In this document: positions 1-11,795 of the stretch, piece after piece
Numbering within the stretch: position 1 is the stretch's first letter
Layout of the letters: each line of letters starts with the position of its first letter
Source: Saccopteryx bilineata
Lineage: Eukaryota; Chordata; Mammalia; Chiroptera; Emballonuridae
Assembly (NCBI RefSeq): GCF_036850765.1
Contig: NC_089491.1
Location: forward strand, 183,809,520 to 183,873,519
DNA length: 64,000 bases
Direction: 5' to 3'
Made by a program: the position numbers and the translations under genes
The notes under the pieces: model-generated
What the model was told of the DNA's origin: nothing
Database searches by the model: none
The model's input: the letters and a program-made list of their open reading frames with translations, nothing else

Positions 1-671
1 GAGCCGCGGGAGGAATCTGAGTCCAACATACAGGAGAGCAGCAAACAATAGTACTGCACTGCTGATGGCAGTGGAAGGGAGGCGGCTCTGTGATGCAGCA
101 GCAGGGACTACTCTCACACAGGCCAAGGAGCCTGGTGGCCTGGAGGCTGGACCTGGAGCAGCAGCGGCTGTTCCTGAACGGCTTCAGAATGCCTGGTCAG
201 ACCACAGTAAAGAAATGCTGGAGTAGTCTGAGTATTCCCTCTCTCCTAATGAAGAGCCTCTCTGGGAGACAGATTTTGTATTTTGAGAACATTTTTCTTC
301 TCTGGCTGAAGCTTTCAATATTGATTATAATTAGGAATGCTCTGCATTCCAGGGGCCAGGGAGGGATCTGACCCTGCGCACTTCACAGGGCCAGGCTCCG
401 GGGCTTCCTCAAGCCCCTGGGGGAGGGAGCAGAGAAAGGCCAGCAGGGAAGGGAAGAAAAACAAGAGGAAGAGGAGCTGAAGACCTCTGGGGAGACCAGC
501 AGCTCCTTCCACAACCACTGCCTCTCCTGTCAGGGCGGAAGGAGGCTGAGAAATCCTTGATTGTCTCTGCTGTCCTTGCCATTTTCTGTGACCCTTCTTT
601 CTTTTTTTACCTCCTCCGTGGAGCACACTGAGGGCTCAGGAGGTGGGGGGGGGGGGGTGGCTGAGGGGGTC
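1..671. other. Intronic or flanking single-copy sequence
   Basis: No family recognised. It contains a G run at about 645-657. Short open frames on either strand have no protein-like features. I looked here for the terminal PPM1H exon and did not find it. Confidence 0.5.
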
Positions 672-885
672 CAACCCCGGCTTTACCAAGGCCCAGATGG
701 GTGGCTCTGGAAAAATTCCTCAGCCTCTTAGCAACCTCTCTTCTTTCATATAAATCTAGACTAATGATAGTGCAGACCTCGAAGGTTCCTGCCAGAAATA
801 AACAACTCTTCTACAAAGCACTCAGCACAGTACCTGGCACTGGGTCAGGGATCAATAAAGGTGAGCTACTGTTAGACATAAAATG
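672..885 (+). repeat. MIR SINE
   Basis: It retains the MIR 3' pattern: CTCAGCCTCTTAGC, ATGATAGTGCAGACCTC and CACTCAGCACAGTACCTGGC with ATCAATAAAGG. Ancient mammalian tRNA-derived SINE. Confidence 0.6.
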
Positions 886-1382
886 TCTTTCTGCTCCCCC
901 AGTAGTTTTGCCTTGAGTCATCCACCTCTAGTAGAATCTTCTTTCCCACCAGCCGCAACCGAAACAGCCCGGAGTGTCAAAAATAAGTCGATTTCGGGCC
1001 TCAGGCTGTAACCATGCCTTCAAGTCTTCAATAGTTCTAGCTGGGTGAGAACTTGTGTTTGCCATTTGGATGGCAAATGCAGGGTCTTCCAGGAGGGAGG
1101 GGAGGCGGCAGGAATGGGACTAACTGGTTCCCTGCATTTGCATATAAAAGGCAGCCTCCATCGAGTATGATGGGAACCAGAGGAGGAATCCTCTTTGCAT
1201 TCTAAGCAGGTAGAAAAGCTCTCCCAAGCTTTGGAACATTGGCAGGGCTCAGTGGTGACTGGGTGGGTGTGAGGAGCCACTGAGCCACTTCATCCGCAGG
1301 TGTTGTAAGGTACCAAAAACTACAGAATTAATATTAATATTTTAAGAGGCTTGGAGAACATTTTATTAATTTGGGTTAAGGT
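886..1382. other. Sequence between a MIR and the solo LTR
   Basis: Nothing recognised beyond A/T-rich sequence around 1325-1370. Confidence 0.4.
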
Positions 1383-2040
1383 GTGCAGAGAAATTGTGAG
1401 AGTAATCTCTGTACTGTGTGATTGGCATAACCAGGATGGCCCTTGGCATTGTATTGTAAATGCAAAGGGGAGGTAACATGGATTCCCAGACATTCCACCA
1501 CGCCTGTGGGGAAAAGGGTGAATGGCTAGCCAGGTACAGGGAGAGAAAAGCCAAAATAAACATTTTCTTATGGCAATGAGCCATTCCCGGGTATTTGTCC
1601 CCACCTAAACTACCTCTCCTATGTAAATGTGTGTGGTTAACATGTGTGACTCTGGACAGAGAGATGGCAGATAAACACTAGATAATATAGGAATGCCTTT
1701 AATATGTAAAGAGACATCTTTCTACCATTGTGTTGGCTTGTAAATTTTGTTTTCTCCAAAATGATGTATGACTTGCAAATTGAACATGGTCCTATCATGT
1801 TAAAGTACATATGACTATAACCAATAGTGGTAAAGGGCTCCTAATTACAATTTTTGCTTCTGTACTTCCCACTTATAAAACTATAAAAACTAGGTAGAAC
1901 AAAGGGCCAGGGCGCTCTCCCTCAGATTTCTGTCGGAGCTGCCACCGCTTGGCCAAGCTAGACAATAAAGCTTTGGTGTGTAATCGACGGACCTTGTTCC
2001 TGTCTTTCATGTTTTGGGTCCCTCCGAATTTGGCTTAACA
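1383..2040 (+). mobile_element. Solo LTR of an endogenous retrovirus
   Basis: An LTR-like layout on the plus strand: a CCAAT element (about 1820), a TATA-like CTTATAAAACTATAAAA (about 1870-1887), a polyadenylation signal AATAAA at 1964-1969, and a U5-like tail ending in CA at 2040. GGTG is found on both sides (1379-1382 and 2041-2044), a possible 4-bp TSD. No primer-binding site or retroviral coding sequence follows, so it reads as a solo LTR. The 5' edge is uncertain and could lie further in. Confidence 0.55.
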
Positions 2041-2044
2041 GGTG

Positions 2045-2811
2045 GGGGTGAGAGGAGACTTGGAAAGGGCGCTTTGTTGTGCTCAACCCTGGCAACTTAT
2101 CCTGGAGGAGGCACGTCTTAGGCTCACTGAGGGGAGGGGAGCCACACATGAGCCTTGATTTGCTCTGAAGCCACTCATGCCAGCTTCTGTCCCCTGCCTG
2201 AGGCGTGTGGACTCTACTCCAGCAGAATACACTGGGACACTGGAATAATGACAGCTGCACTCTGCAACACGGTTACTCTGACCCTCATGGGTTTGTGTGC
2301 CAGCAGGTACCAGGTCACAGACTGGGGAGGACACCGCACCCACACAGGACAGGGTGAAAATGCCCACCAGGCACCAGCCCCCTCTGTCCTGGGTACCACT
2401 TCTCTGGTTTCTTAGGTTGTGCATGCTTATGTTAGAGTTCCAGACAGCAACAATTCAATATGAGTGTTTACAATAGATTGTGTCCTCTTCAATCCTTCCT
2501 GGCAAGCCCTTTAAAACAACCTGATGTTCCAACTATATATATAGTGAGTGGCCACGCAGCTCTGCTCTAACACCACATAAACAGCACTGAGGAGAGAAGG
2601 GCCGGCCATTTGTTATCAGAGACTGGCATGTGCAGGATCACAGGCTGACTTCTAAATTCCCAGGGATCTGAATATGCTAAACACTGAAAAAGAAATAAAA
2701 ATGCAGATTCTGTGTAGTCTTCAAACTCCACATGAGATACAAATGATGTTTGTTTGTGTAAGACCTATTAATTGATTGGGGGAGGTGCAGTTGAGGCATA
2801 GTTTTGAAAAC
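2045..2811. other. Single-copy stretch after the solo LTR
   Basis: Nothing recognised. A short TATATATA stretch occurs near 2535. Confidence 0.4.
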
Positions 2812-2821
2812 CATATGGTGC

Positions 2822-3012
2822 CTCCTGACTTGTGGTGGCTCAGTGGAAAGTTCCAACCTGGAATACTGAGGTTGCTGGTTCAAGGCCCTGGGCTTGCCTG
2901 GTCAAGGCGCTATGGGAGTTAATGCTTTCCTCTCCTCACCCCTGACCCTTTCCCTCTCTCTTTCTCCTCTCTCTAAAAAAATCAATAAATAAAATATTAA
3001 AACAAAACTTAA
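2822..3012 (+). mobile_element. Short VES-type SINE (class C)
   Basis: A tRNA-like head with GTGGTGGCTCAGTGGAAAG and GTTGCTGGTTCAAGGCCC, a CT-rich stretch and an AATAAA-rich tail. TSD CATATGGTGC at 2812-2821 and 3013-3022. Confidence 0.9.
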
Positions 3013-3022
3013 CATATGGTGC

Positions 3023-4737
3023 TGGTAGAAATTAGCTCAGCCAACTCAGCAGAAGATTTCATAAAAAGAACCTTTGTCTTTTGCCAAAATAAATTTCATA
3101 TTATCAAGGTAAGATAAGCTATCATTTAATGTCTACATTAGCATCCTGCTGTCAGTGTTTTGTGGGTGTTTTACTATTACCTTTTCACTGAGTACTCTCT
3201 TCCTTAGTGAGGTACATCGTTTCTGAGCCTTAGGGAGCATAGATTGGGGAAATGCTCTTTAGTGTTTACAGTATATTGGTACTTACAGACTTAATAACCC
3301 ATAATTAGCCCTTGAGTGTCATGGCAGGGGACCAAGGGACATTAGGTCCCAGTTACAGAGATGAGATTTCTATAGACAGGCTTTGAGAAGGAAGGACTGG
3401 GCGGAGCCTTGCAGACTTCCGCCTGCGCATTTGGAATGTGAGTCCATGCCACGTATTCATTTTGATTAACGGCTCTTCGGCCCTTGTTCCTCTTGGCTTT
3501 GCCTATGCCCTTTCCTTTTAGTAATATTAATACTTACTCTTTTCTGACAAAATATCAAGCATCTCCTTTGAGTGTTTACATTACTTGCCTCTGGTTTGAA
3601 TATTTTTTCCACGGACTCACCCCCACACCTTTAGCCTTACAGAAGGAACAGTCAACCCCGGATATGTTGCCTCAGCAAACCCCTTCCAAACCTTTCTCTG
3701 AGCACCCTCTGCAAATTGTGCAGGATCATTAGGCCTCCAAAGAAAATTTTACTGGAATTATAGAGAATACAGATTGTGTAGCCCACCCTCCATGACTTCA
3801 ACAACCCCACTCTACAATGTTAGCTTGGTGTATCTCCTACACACAGTTCCTTTTATGACTACTCAGTCAAAGGACTGCAGCTCTGCTGCATTTCAGGGCA
3901 AACTCCTATCAAAAGGAAGGAAAGAAAGAAAGAAAAAGCTCACTGCACTCACATTTTGGCTTGCCCACAAAACCTCCTTTTAATTTTCTAGTTCCTTTGT
4001 TAAGACAGTTCTGTTTGGTTAAGACAACAACAACAACAAAACAAAACAAGAACAAAACCTTAATATACTGGAGTCAAGAAGATCATGCAGCTTGGATGTC
4101 TTTACACTAATCATCTCTTCCCTCACAACTCATTCTGGAGAGTCAGATGCTAATTTACATTTCTTATTGGAAATTATGTCATGAGAGGAAAACAATGCTA
4201 GCAGTTTGTCACTAAAAAGAAAAAGGAAAAGCAAAGAAAAAAAACCCTGCACAATATAAACAAAAGCCAAATAGTCAAACAACAAAACCCAAAAGTTCTG
4301 CCTGTCACAGGGCTAACTAAGGACCTGCCACTTTCTGTCCTACTAAATTTCTAGACAAAACTGGGTGAACTTGGCAAAACTCAAACAGGCCCATTCAAAG
4401 CCTCAAATGAAGAATCATTTTGTTGTTCCTCTCACTTGTTTTGCTTTCCTTCCTCTCTCTCAGGCTGCCCACCCTGGGAAGAACATCTTTCCTTTCTCAC
4501 TTTCTATGACACAACAGACTGACCTTGTTTGGCCACTCTCCTCAGGCTTGGAGCCAGAAGCCCTCCACTCCCCAGATTCCCATGATCAAATAGGCAAACA
4601 TTTGTGGTCCTGGGCTACATTTGCAGAGAAATTAATCCTTCTGTCTGAGGAAGGGCTCATAGAGTCTCTGGAACTAGAGTAGATCTTTATTCATCACAGA
4701 AATTATGACTTAGGCTAAAATATTAGAGAGACTGGCT
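3023..4737. other. Single-copy stretch
   Basis: No gene or clear repeat recognised. Small simple-sequence patches: GAAAG near 3918-3938, AAC/AAAAC near 4024-4060. Confidence 0.4.
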
Positions 4738-4750
4738 TCCACTCATATTT

Positions 4751-5132
4751 ATTTTTTAAATTTTATTTTTACTTTTTTTTAAAGTGAAAAGAAAGTGAGA
4801 AGTGGAGAGGCAGAGAGATAGCCTCCCGCATGTACCCTGACTAGGATCCACCCAGCAAGCCCACTACTGGGTGATACTCTACCCACCTGGGGATGTTGCT
4901 CAGCAACAGAGCTATTTTTAGCACTTAAGGCAAGACCATGGAGCGATCCTCAGCTCCCAGGGCCAACCTGCTCCAACTGAGTCATGGCTGTGGAAGGGGA
5001 AGAGAGAGAAGGGAGAGGGGGAAGGATGGAGAAGCACATGGTCACTTCTCCTAGGTGCCCTGACTGGGAATCAAATATGGGACATCCACACACTGGGCCG
5101 ATGCTCTACCACTGAGCCAAACAGCCAGGGCC
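4751..5132 (-). mobile_element. Long VES-type SINE (class A)
   Basis: A reversed copy: A-rich tail at the left, tRNA-like head at the right ending GAGCCAAACAGCCAGGGCC. TSD TCCACTCATATTT (4738-4750) and TCCACTCCTATTT (5133-5145), 12 of 13 matching. Confidence 0.92.
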
Positions 5133-5669
5133 TCCACTCCTATTTCTGTTCTGTGTAACAAGATGAGAATAGCTCCCAGTCAGGAGGGCACCATCAGGTA
5201 ACCTCCTGCCTTGTCTTTTGGGACTGAGCTCTCTCTCCGTCCATGGGCCTCCCTAGTAGACACATTAAACCAGGGCATGAGTGTCAGGCCCTCCTTTCAA
5301 ATTACACAACGATATGTACAAATATGTCACACAAGAAAGGGAACATCATTTTATATCATTCCTAAGTCATGCATTTGAAATAAACTAAGTCTCTTTGATT
5401 TTCTAATATGGCTTAAATCACTAAGGGACACATATGGGTAGAGAAATAATCCATATCCCGTGTCTTAGCATCCAATTGTACAGAATGTTTTCTGATTAGG
5501 ATCAGAGTGAATGAATTGTATAAATTCTACTTCACCACAGACTTCCTTTCCTACAACTAATTTTCATGTTCATTAATCTTGTGAGTTCATAAGGTCCAGT
5601 GTGATCTGGACCGCTTCCCCCTCCCCCTCAGAAGTTGGCAGTACCGCACACAAAGCCCAGACACTGTAC

Positions 5670-5965
5670 TGGCTGTCAGGCTCCTGCAGTGTGCCATGTT
5701 CTCCCTGCCCGGGTCCACCTCAGCCCTGCTTTTCCTGCCTTATTCGTATTTATTCCTCGGGTTGAAGTTTGGACATGCCTTGCTCTAGATTAGGCACCTC
5801 TCCTTAATCACGCATCCTGTGACTCTCTTACACTTCTGGAACCCCTTCTAGACTTTACACTCCAAGAGGGCAGAATCAGGTCTGTTTGCTTAAGACTCTT
5901 CCCCAGGGTCCAGCAGTCCTTAGTTCATAAAACAAGTCCTTAACATTTCCTAGATGAATCTGATG
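5670..5965 (+). repeat. L2-like LINE 3' fragment
   Basis: The text order of old L2 3' ends is present: a pyrimidine-rich stretch, GACTTTACACTCCAAGAGGG, CAGAATCAGGTCTG and AGTTCATAAAACAAG. Diverged. Confidence 0.45.
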
Positions 5966-7168
5966 AGAGTCTTTCCGGAAAGAAGAACAGCTTTGCCCCA
6001 AAGCTCTGACTGTCTTAAGATCTCAAAAAGCAGCCAGAGTTTTCCTGACCATCAGCCCGATATTCTGATACTCTGTTCCCAGTAAAACTGGGCTCTCCCA
6101 ACTCTTTCATCTGTCTGACACAGGACTCTCTCTCCGGGGTTGGTTGCCATCTTCCCAGAAAGGCAATCTGAAGACCTGTTTTGGTTTTGCCCTGTTTGTT
6201 CCAGGGAGATCACTGTGAGCCCCACTGTAGTACGTAACATTTATGACAAGCCCAGGAGCCTGCTCTGCTCTGACCTGGCACACGCCTGCCCAGTGACAGC
6301 ACTACCCATAGGTTACCTCTCCCTGGGCGGCAGATTTGTTGCCATGGAGAGAGACAGGCTGGTGAGCAAGATCAGGACAGTTTAGAGATTTTAGAAAAAG
6401 GTGTTGGGTGCTACATCACTCATACCTGTCAGCCAGCTGTGTAAAGCTTTTAATCACAGTAGAGAAAATGAACATAAGAATGTTGCTAACAAGTAAGATA
6501 TCAAACACAGATTAAAACTAAAAACTCAGGAAGAGAAAAATAAGTAAAAGAATCTTTAATTGCAGTACCATTAACTCCTTTTCACCTGAGCAGAATTATT
6601 ATGCCAAACAATTCCAGGAAGAGAGACCATCTAGTTTCATTTTTTTCCTAAAGGAATTTTGTTGTTTTGAAATATACAAAACATCTAAAAATAGCAACAA
6701 ACAACAATAACAACAATACTCACTGACACTTACCATATAGCAGGCACTTCACTTTATATACATGTGTGAGGTTAGTACTATTGGAACCCCGTTTTATAGA
6801 TGCGGGACCTCAGGCACTGAAGGATTAAGAAACTTCCCTAAGGTCACAAGTACAGAAGGAACAGAACTAAGAGTTGAGCTCAGGCAGCCTGATTACAGAT
6901 TCCAAGCCATTAACCACTATACTTACACTGCCTCTCATGGTTTACATATAAATGAATGTATATAACATATGAACAATTATGCACCTGTCTTCTAGCTAAA
7001 AGAACAGAACACTACCAGCAAGCATCTTAGAAGCTCACTGTGTGCCCCTCCTCAAGCACACACCTCTTCTAACACATCTCCTCCCAGGGCAACCATTATC
7101 CTGAATTTGAGGTTAATTTTCTTGCTTTGTGTTATGGTTCTAACATCTCTATCTCTAAATGACACACT
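5966..7168. other. Single-copy stretch around a MIR
   Basis: Apart from the MIR at 6740-6925 I see only an AAC-rich patch (about 6695-6720) and a purine run leading into the SINE. Confidence 0.4.
6740..6925 (-). repeat. MIR SINE
   Basis: Reversed MIR: CGTTTTATAGATGCGGGACC, TTCCCTAAGGTCACAAG and CAAGCCATTAACCACTATAC. Confidence 0.7.
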
Positions 7169-7545
7169 TTTTTTGAGAGAGAAAGAGAGAGAGAGAGAAA
7201 GGGAGAAAGAAGGAAGAAGGGAGAGAGATGAGATGCATCAACTCAGTTGTGGCACCTTTGTTCATTGATTGCTTTCTCATATGTGCCTTGACTGGGGGGT
7301 TGCAGCTGAGCTAGTGACCCCTTGCTCAAGCCAGTGACCTTGGGCTTCAAGCCAGTGACCACTGGCTAAAGCCAGCAACCATGGGGTCATGTCTATGATC
7401 CCACACTCAAGCTGGCAACCACGCTGCACTCAAGCTAGTGAGCCTGCGCTCAAGCAGGATGAGCCTGTGCTCAAGCCAGTGACATCAGGATTTCAAACCA
7501 GCAGCCCAGCCTGATGCCCTATTCACTGCGTCACCACCTGGTTAG
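7169..7545 (-). mobile_element. VES-type SINE (class B)
   Basis: Reversed: a GA-rich tail, CTTTCTCATATGTGCCTTGA, several CTCAAGCCAGTGAC repeats and a head ending CACCACCTGGTTAGG. The repeated CTCAAGC motifs are more numerous than in the other copies. Confidence 0.88.
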
Positions 7546-7785
7546 GATACATTGTTATTTTACTACTTCATGTAAATAGAATCATAATGTGTATTCTTCT
7601 ATGATGTGCTTATTAAACTCAACATTATGTTTTTGAGATTCTTCCCTGTTAATGAGCACAAATTAGGTCCATTCCATTTTTTGAACTCTATTCTATTCTT
7701 TGGTTATCCATCCTATGATTGGACATTTACAATACTTCATTTTTGTAATAACAGTTATGTAGATATCTTTTTACATGGCTCAATT

Positions 7786-8130
7786 ATTATTATTATTATT
7801 TTTTTTAGTTTAGAGGAGGGGAGATAGTGCAGCAGACTCCCACATGCGCCTCGACTGGGATCCACCAGGCAACCCTATCTGGGGCCAGCACTTGAGTACC
7901 AAGCTATTTTTAGCACCCGAGGCTGAGATACTTGGACCAACCGAGTTATCCTCAGTGCCAGGGGCCACACTCAAACCAACTGAGCCACTGGCTGCAGGAA
8001 GGAAGGAAGAAGAGAAGGGGGGGGGTAGAGAAGCAGATGGTTGCTTCTTCTGTGTGCCCCGATCCAGAATTAAACCCAGGATGTCCATATGCTGGGCTAA
8101 CACTCTATCAACTGTGCCACCAGCCAGGGC
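7786..8130 (-). mobile_element. Long VES-type SINE (class A)
   Basis: A reversed class A element: a T-rich tail with ATT repeats at the left, a body with GGGATCCACCAGGCAACCC, and a head ending CACCAGCCAGGGC. Similar flanks (ATGGCTCAATT and ATGACTCAAATT) suggest a decayed TSD. Confidence 0.88.
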
Positions 8131-8750
8131 CATATGACTCAAATTTTAGCAGCACCAAAATCACTTGGATGGTTTGGGAACACAAACTCCTGGGTCCTAC
8201 CATTAATTTTATTTATTAGATTTGGAGTGGGGCCTGCGAGTTTGCATTTCTAACAAGTTCGCAGCTGATGCTGATGCCATGTGGCCCAAAGACCCTGCTT
8301 TCAGATCCATTGTTCCTGGGTAGAGTAGCACAGGGTATATGTATAGTATGTGCGTCTTTACCAGCAATGCCAGTGTCTTTCCACAAATCCACAAACCCAT
8401 CTGCAGTCCTTCCACATATTAATTTGTAGTGTTCAATTTAAGTTCAATATTTCTTTCACATATTTGTTGGCCATTAATTTTCTTCTGTCTGATGACTGGT
8501 TCTTGTTCATTTTTCTACTATTAGTTTATTTTTGTATTTTCTTTTTTGATCTATGAGAGTACATTATTTTATGGACATCAACCCCTTCTTAGTTATACAA
8601 GTTACAAAAACCATCTTCTAATTTATGGCTTGTCATTTTCCTCTCTTTATGTTGCCTTTAGAAGAACCAAATTTGGTAACTTTAATGTAGTCAAGATTAT
8701 CAATCTTTAATTATTTGTGCTTTCTGTGTCTTGTTTAAGAAATCCTTCCC

Positions 8751-9142
8751 AGCCCTGGACAGTTGGCTCAGCAGTAGAGCGTTGGCCCGGTGTGCGGGAG
8801 TCCTGGGTTTGATTCCCAGCCAGGGCACACAGGAGAAGCACCCATCTGTTTCTCCACCCTCCCCCTCTCCTTCCTCTCTGTCTCTCTCTTCCCCTCCCGC
8901 AGCCAAGGCTCCACTGGAGCAAAATTGGCCCGGGCGCTGAGGATGGCTCCATGGCCTCTGCCTCAGGCGCTAGAGTGGCTCCAATTGCAACAGAGCAACG
9001 CCCCAGAGGGGTCGAGCATCACCCCCTGGTGGACGTACCAGGTGGATCCCGGTTGGGCACATGCGGGAGTCTGTCTGTCTGCTTCCCTCCCCCCACCAGC
9101 CCCCCCCCCCACTTATCACTTCAGAAAAATACAAAAAAAAAA
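8751..9142 (+). mobile_element. Long VES-type SINE (class A, about 390 bp)
   Basis: The tRNA-like head is GTTGGCTCAGCAGTAGAGCG ... GGTTTGATTCCCAGCCAGGG, with recognisable A and B box positions. A body follows (GGCCCGGGCGCTGAGGATGG; CCTCAGGCGCTAGAGTGGC; CCCCCTGGTGG) and an A-rich tail. A perfect 14-bp TSD, AAGAAATCCTTCCC, lies at 8737-8750 and 9143-9156. Confidence 0.95.
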
Positions 9143-9405
9143 AAGAAATCCTTCCCTATTGAGATCATAAAGATTGTCTTCTATATGCTATTTTCTAAAA
9201 GTTGTATTTATTTTGCCTTTCACATTTAAGCCTTAATTTGCCTGGACTTGGTTTCAGTGTATGATCTGAGAGGACGAAATTTTATATTTTTTCCATACTG
9301 TCTTAATTGTCCTGATTTTGTCTTAATATCTAAAAAGGTAAGAACCATCCAGAAATGTCACAAACATTCTTGGCATTTTGTTCTTCCATCTAGAATCAGC
9401 TTATG

Positions 9406-9767
9406 GCCTGACCAGGCAGTGGTGCAGTGGACAGAGCATCAGACTGGGACGCAGAGGATCCAGGTTTGAAACCCCGAAGTCACTGGCTTGAATGTGGGCT
9501 CAGCAGTTTTGAGTGTGTGGTCGCCGGCTTGAGTGCGGGATCACAGACATGACTCCATGGTTGCTGGCTTGAAACCCAAGGTAACTGGCTTGAACCCAAG
9601 GTTGCTGGCTTGAGCAAGGGCCACTTGCTCTGCTGTAGCCACCGGTCAAGGCACATATGAGAAAGCAATCAATACACAACTAAGGTGCTGCAACAAAAAA
9701 TCGATGCTTCTCATCTCTCTCCCTTCCTGTCTGTCTGTCTGTCCTCATTTGTCTCTCTCTGTCTCTG

Positions 9768-9820
<53 letters not shown>

Positions 9821-9821
9821 A
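9406..9821 (+). mobile_element. VES-type SINE (class B) with a CA-repeat tail
   Basis: The class B head is GCCTGACCAGGCAGTGGTGC followed by AGAGCATCAGACTGGGACGC. The body has repeated GCTGGCTTGA motifs, GGCACATATGAGAAAGCAAT and GATGCTTCTCATCTCTC. It ends in CT and CA runs. A perfect 15-bp TSD, TAGAATCAGCTTATG, lies at 9391-9405 and 9822-9836. Confidence 0.95.
9769..9816. repeat. (CA)24 microsatellite
   Basis: 48 bp of perfect CA dinucleotides, formed in the pyrimidine-rich tail of the SINE at 9406-9821. Confidence 0.98.
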
Positions 9822-9959
9822 TAGAATCAGCTTATGAAGTTCCATGAAAACAACACTAAAATTCTGGTTATAACTGTACTGACTCTATAGAACAATTTAG
9901 GGAGAATTAATATCTTTACAATGTTTCCATTAATAAATATATTTATGTTCATAACATCC

Positions 9960-10280
9960 CGGGGTTGGGAACCTATGGCTCATGAGCCAGATGTGGCTCT
10001 TTTGATGGCTGCATCTGGCTTGCAGACAAATCTTTAATAATAAAAAAAAAATGTTAAAAATAAAAAAAAACATTCTCATGTATTACAATCCATTCATTTC
10101 CTACTGCTCATGTTCATGGTTGCGGGTGGCTGGAGCCAATCACAGCTGTCCTCCAGGACAACACCAAATTTTTATTGGATAAGCGTAACGTACATGGGTC
10201 GTTGTATGGTTCTCATGGAATTACATTTTAAAATATGTGGCATTCATGGCTCTCTCAGCCAAAAAGGTTCCCGACCCCTG
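9960..10280. mobile_element. Non-autonomous hAT element (321 bp)
   Basis: Terminal inverted repeats: left CGGGGTTGGGAACCTATGGC, right end CCAAAAAGGTTCCCGACCCCTG in shorter form (GGTTCCCGACCCCTG). The 8-bp TSD is TAACATCC at 9952-9959 and TAATATCC at 10281-10288 (7 of 8). No transposase frame. It is inserted in the ancient L1 remnant. Confidence 0.85.
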
Positions 10281-10771
10281 TAATATCCTCTTATATTTAA
10301 TTGCCACTGCATCTGGGTTATTACTGTTCTTTTTATTCCTAATATTGTTTATTTGTCACACACTCGTACATATACATCCTTTTGTTTTTGATTAGTCTTA
10401 TGGGAAATTTTATCTACTTTGTTAATTTTTTTTAAATTTGCTTTTTGGGGGAGTTTTTTGTGGTAAAATAGACATAACATAAAATTTTTCATTTCAACTA
10501 TTTTTTTAATGAGTTTCTGAAATGACAGATAATCTTTTGTTTACCTTTGTGTCTCTGAATCCTAGCATTTGTTTATGGTGGTTGCTATCAATAAATATTT
10601 TTAAATGGTGAATTTCCTGAATATAAAAATAAGCATTAGAATTGGAAGAGGATCTTGGCTTTCCTTCAACTAAAGGGGCCAGGATTATAAATAATCATAG
10701 TCTATGAAGTTAATACAAATAATATAGAGTTGAAGAATATTTATATAAATGCATTTTCTTTTTTAAAAAAT

Positions 10772-10948
10772 GTATTTTTAGTTTATTGGGATGACATGGT
10801 TCACCAAACCATACAGGTTTCAGTGCACAACTCAATATAACGCCATCTACACACGTCACTGTGCACCACCACCTCAAGCAAAGTCTCTTTTGCCCCTACC
10901 CCCCCTACCACTCTCCCCTTTCCCTCTGGCTATTGCCATCCCTTTTTT
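10772..10948 (-). mobile_element. L1 3'-end fragment (older)
   Basis: AATGTATTTTTAGTTTATTG, then GGGATGACATGG and a C-rich run, matches the reversed L1 3' UTR layout seen at 11506, 11796 and 39280. No TSD was recognised. Confidence 0.5.
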
Positions 10949-11083
10949 AAAATTTCATTTATTCATTTTAGAGAGGCAATATATGCTAAATATACCTACA
11001 TATTTACTAATATCTTAACAACCTATTTTATTTCTCAGACTTTCCATCTGGGATCACTCCTTATCTGAGTGCATCCTTTAGAA

Positions 11084-11434
11084 CAGTGGTCCCCAACCTT
11101 TTTTGGGCCACGAACTAGTTTAATGTCAGAAAATATCTTCACAGACTGGCCTTTAGGGTGGGATGGATAAATGCACAAAATAAAATTATGCGGCCGGTAT
11201 AAAAACTGTGGTATTTTAAAATATAATTGTCGAACTTACGAGACAAGCATCAAGAGTTAGTCTTAGACGGATGTAACAGAGGGAATCTGGTCATTTTTTA
11301 AAAATAAAACATCATTCAGACTTAAATATAAATAAAATGGAAATAATGTAAGTTATTTATTCTTTTTCTGCGGACCAGTACCAAATGGCCCACGGACCGG
11401 TACCGGTTCGCGGCCTGGGGTTTGGGGACCACTG
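11084..11434. mobile_element. Non-autonomous hAT element (351 bp)
   Basis: The ends are CAGTGGTCCCCAACC and GGTTTGGGGACCACTG, inverted repeats. A perfect 8-bp TSD, CTTTAGAA, lies at 11076-11083 and 11435-11442. The inside is A/T-rich with a CpG-containing block (CACGGACCGGTACCGG) near the right end. No coding sequence. Confidence 0.93.
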
Positions 11435-11505
11435 CTTTAGAATTTTCTTCAGAGAAGATTGGCTGGCAGTAAAATTTCTGTTGTTTTGCCTCAAAATCTT
11501 TTTTT

Positions 11506-11635
11506 TTTTTAATTAATTTTATTTTATTGTGTTAACATGGATTCAAGTGTTCTACTCAACATAACTCTCTCAACCTCATGCCCTTGTCCCCAATGAACCC
11601 CTCTTTACCCCCCTCCCATTATGTACCAGAGCTTT
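11506..11635 (-). mobile_element. L1 3'-end fragment, divergent subfamily
   Basis: A poly(T) run is followed by AATTAATTTTATTTTATTGTG and a C-rich stretch (CCCTCTTTACCCCCCTCCC), the typical reversed layout of a bat L1 3' UTR. It differs clearly from the two near-identical tails above it and resembles the fragment at 10772-10948. Confidence 0.55.
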
Positions 11636-11795
11636 TTTTTTTTTTTATAATTTTATTTTTTTAATGGGGTGACATCAATAAATCACGATACATATATTCA
11701 AAGATAACAAGTCCAGGTTATCTTGTCGTTCAATTATGTTGCATACCCACCACCCAAAGTCAGATTGTCCTCTGTCACCTTCTATCTTGTTTACT
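11636..11795 (-). repeat. Duplicated L1 3' tail next to L1-A
   Basis: About 140 bp here repeat the terminal L1-A sequence at 11796-11945 with only three substitutions seen (for example CACGATAC versus CAGGATGC). Each copy starts, in plus-strand view, with a poly(T) run and ATTTTATTTTTTTAATGGGG. It is either a separate very short 5'-truncated L1 of the same subfamily or a tail duplicated during insertion. Confidence 0.8.

Larger units (their letters stand above)
8430..11490 (-). mobile_element. Ancient L1 (L1M/HAL1-like) remnant, 3' portion, interrupted
   Basis: Outside the younger insertions (SINEs at 8751-9142 and 9406-9821, hAT at 9960-10280 and 11084-11434, an L1 tail at 10772), the sequence is T-rich and reads like a decayed, reversed L1 ORF2/3' region, for example the stretch following CCTTCCCTATTGAGATCATA. 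It appears to resume beyond L1-A at 19617. The subfamily is not assignable by eye and some parts (about 10420-10770) may be plain intron. Confidence 0.45.

Noticed and set aside
8751..8830. tRNA genes (several tRNA-like heads with A and B box patterns)
   Set aside because: They are heads of VES-type SINEs, followed by SINE bodies, A-rich tails and TSDs; no clean cloverleaf gene.
7844..9229. Plus- and minus-strand frames of 90-126 aa
   Set aside because: They translate SINE sequence on either strand.
9478..9610. CRISPR-like spaced repeats (recurring GCTGGCTTGA)
   Set aside because: These are internal motifs of class B SINEs, irregularly spaced, in a mammalian genome.
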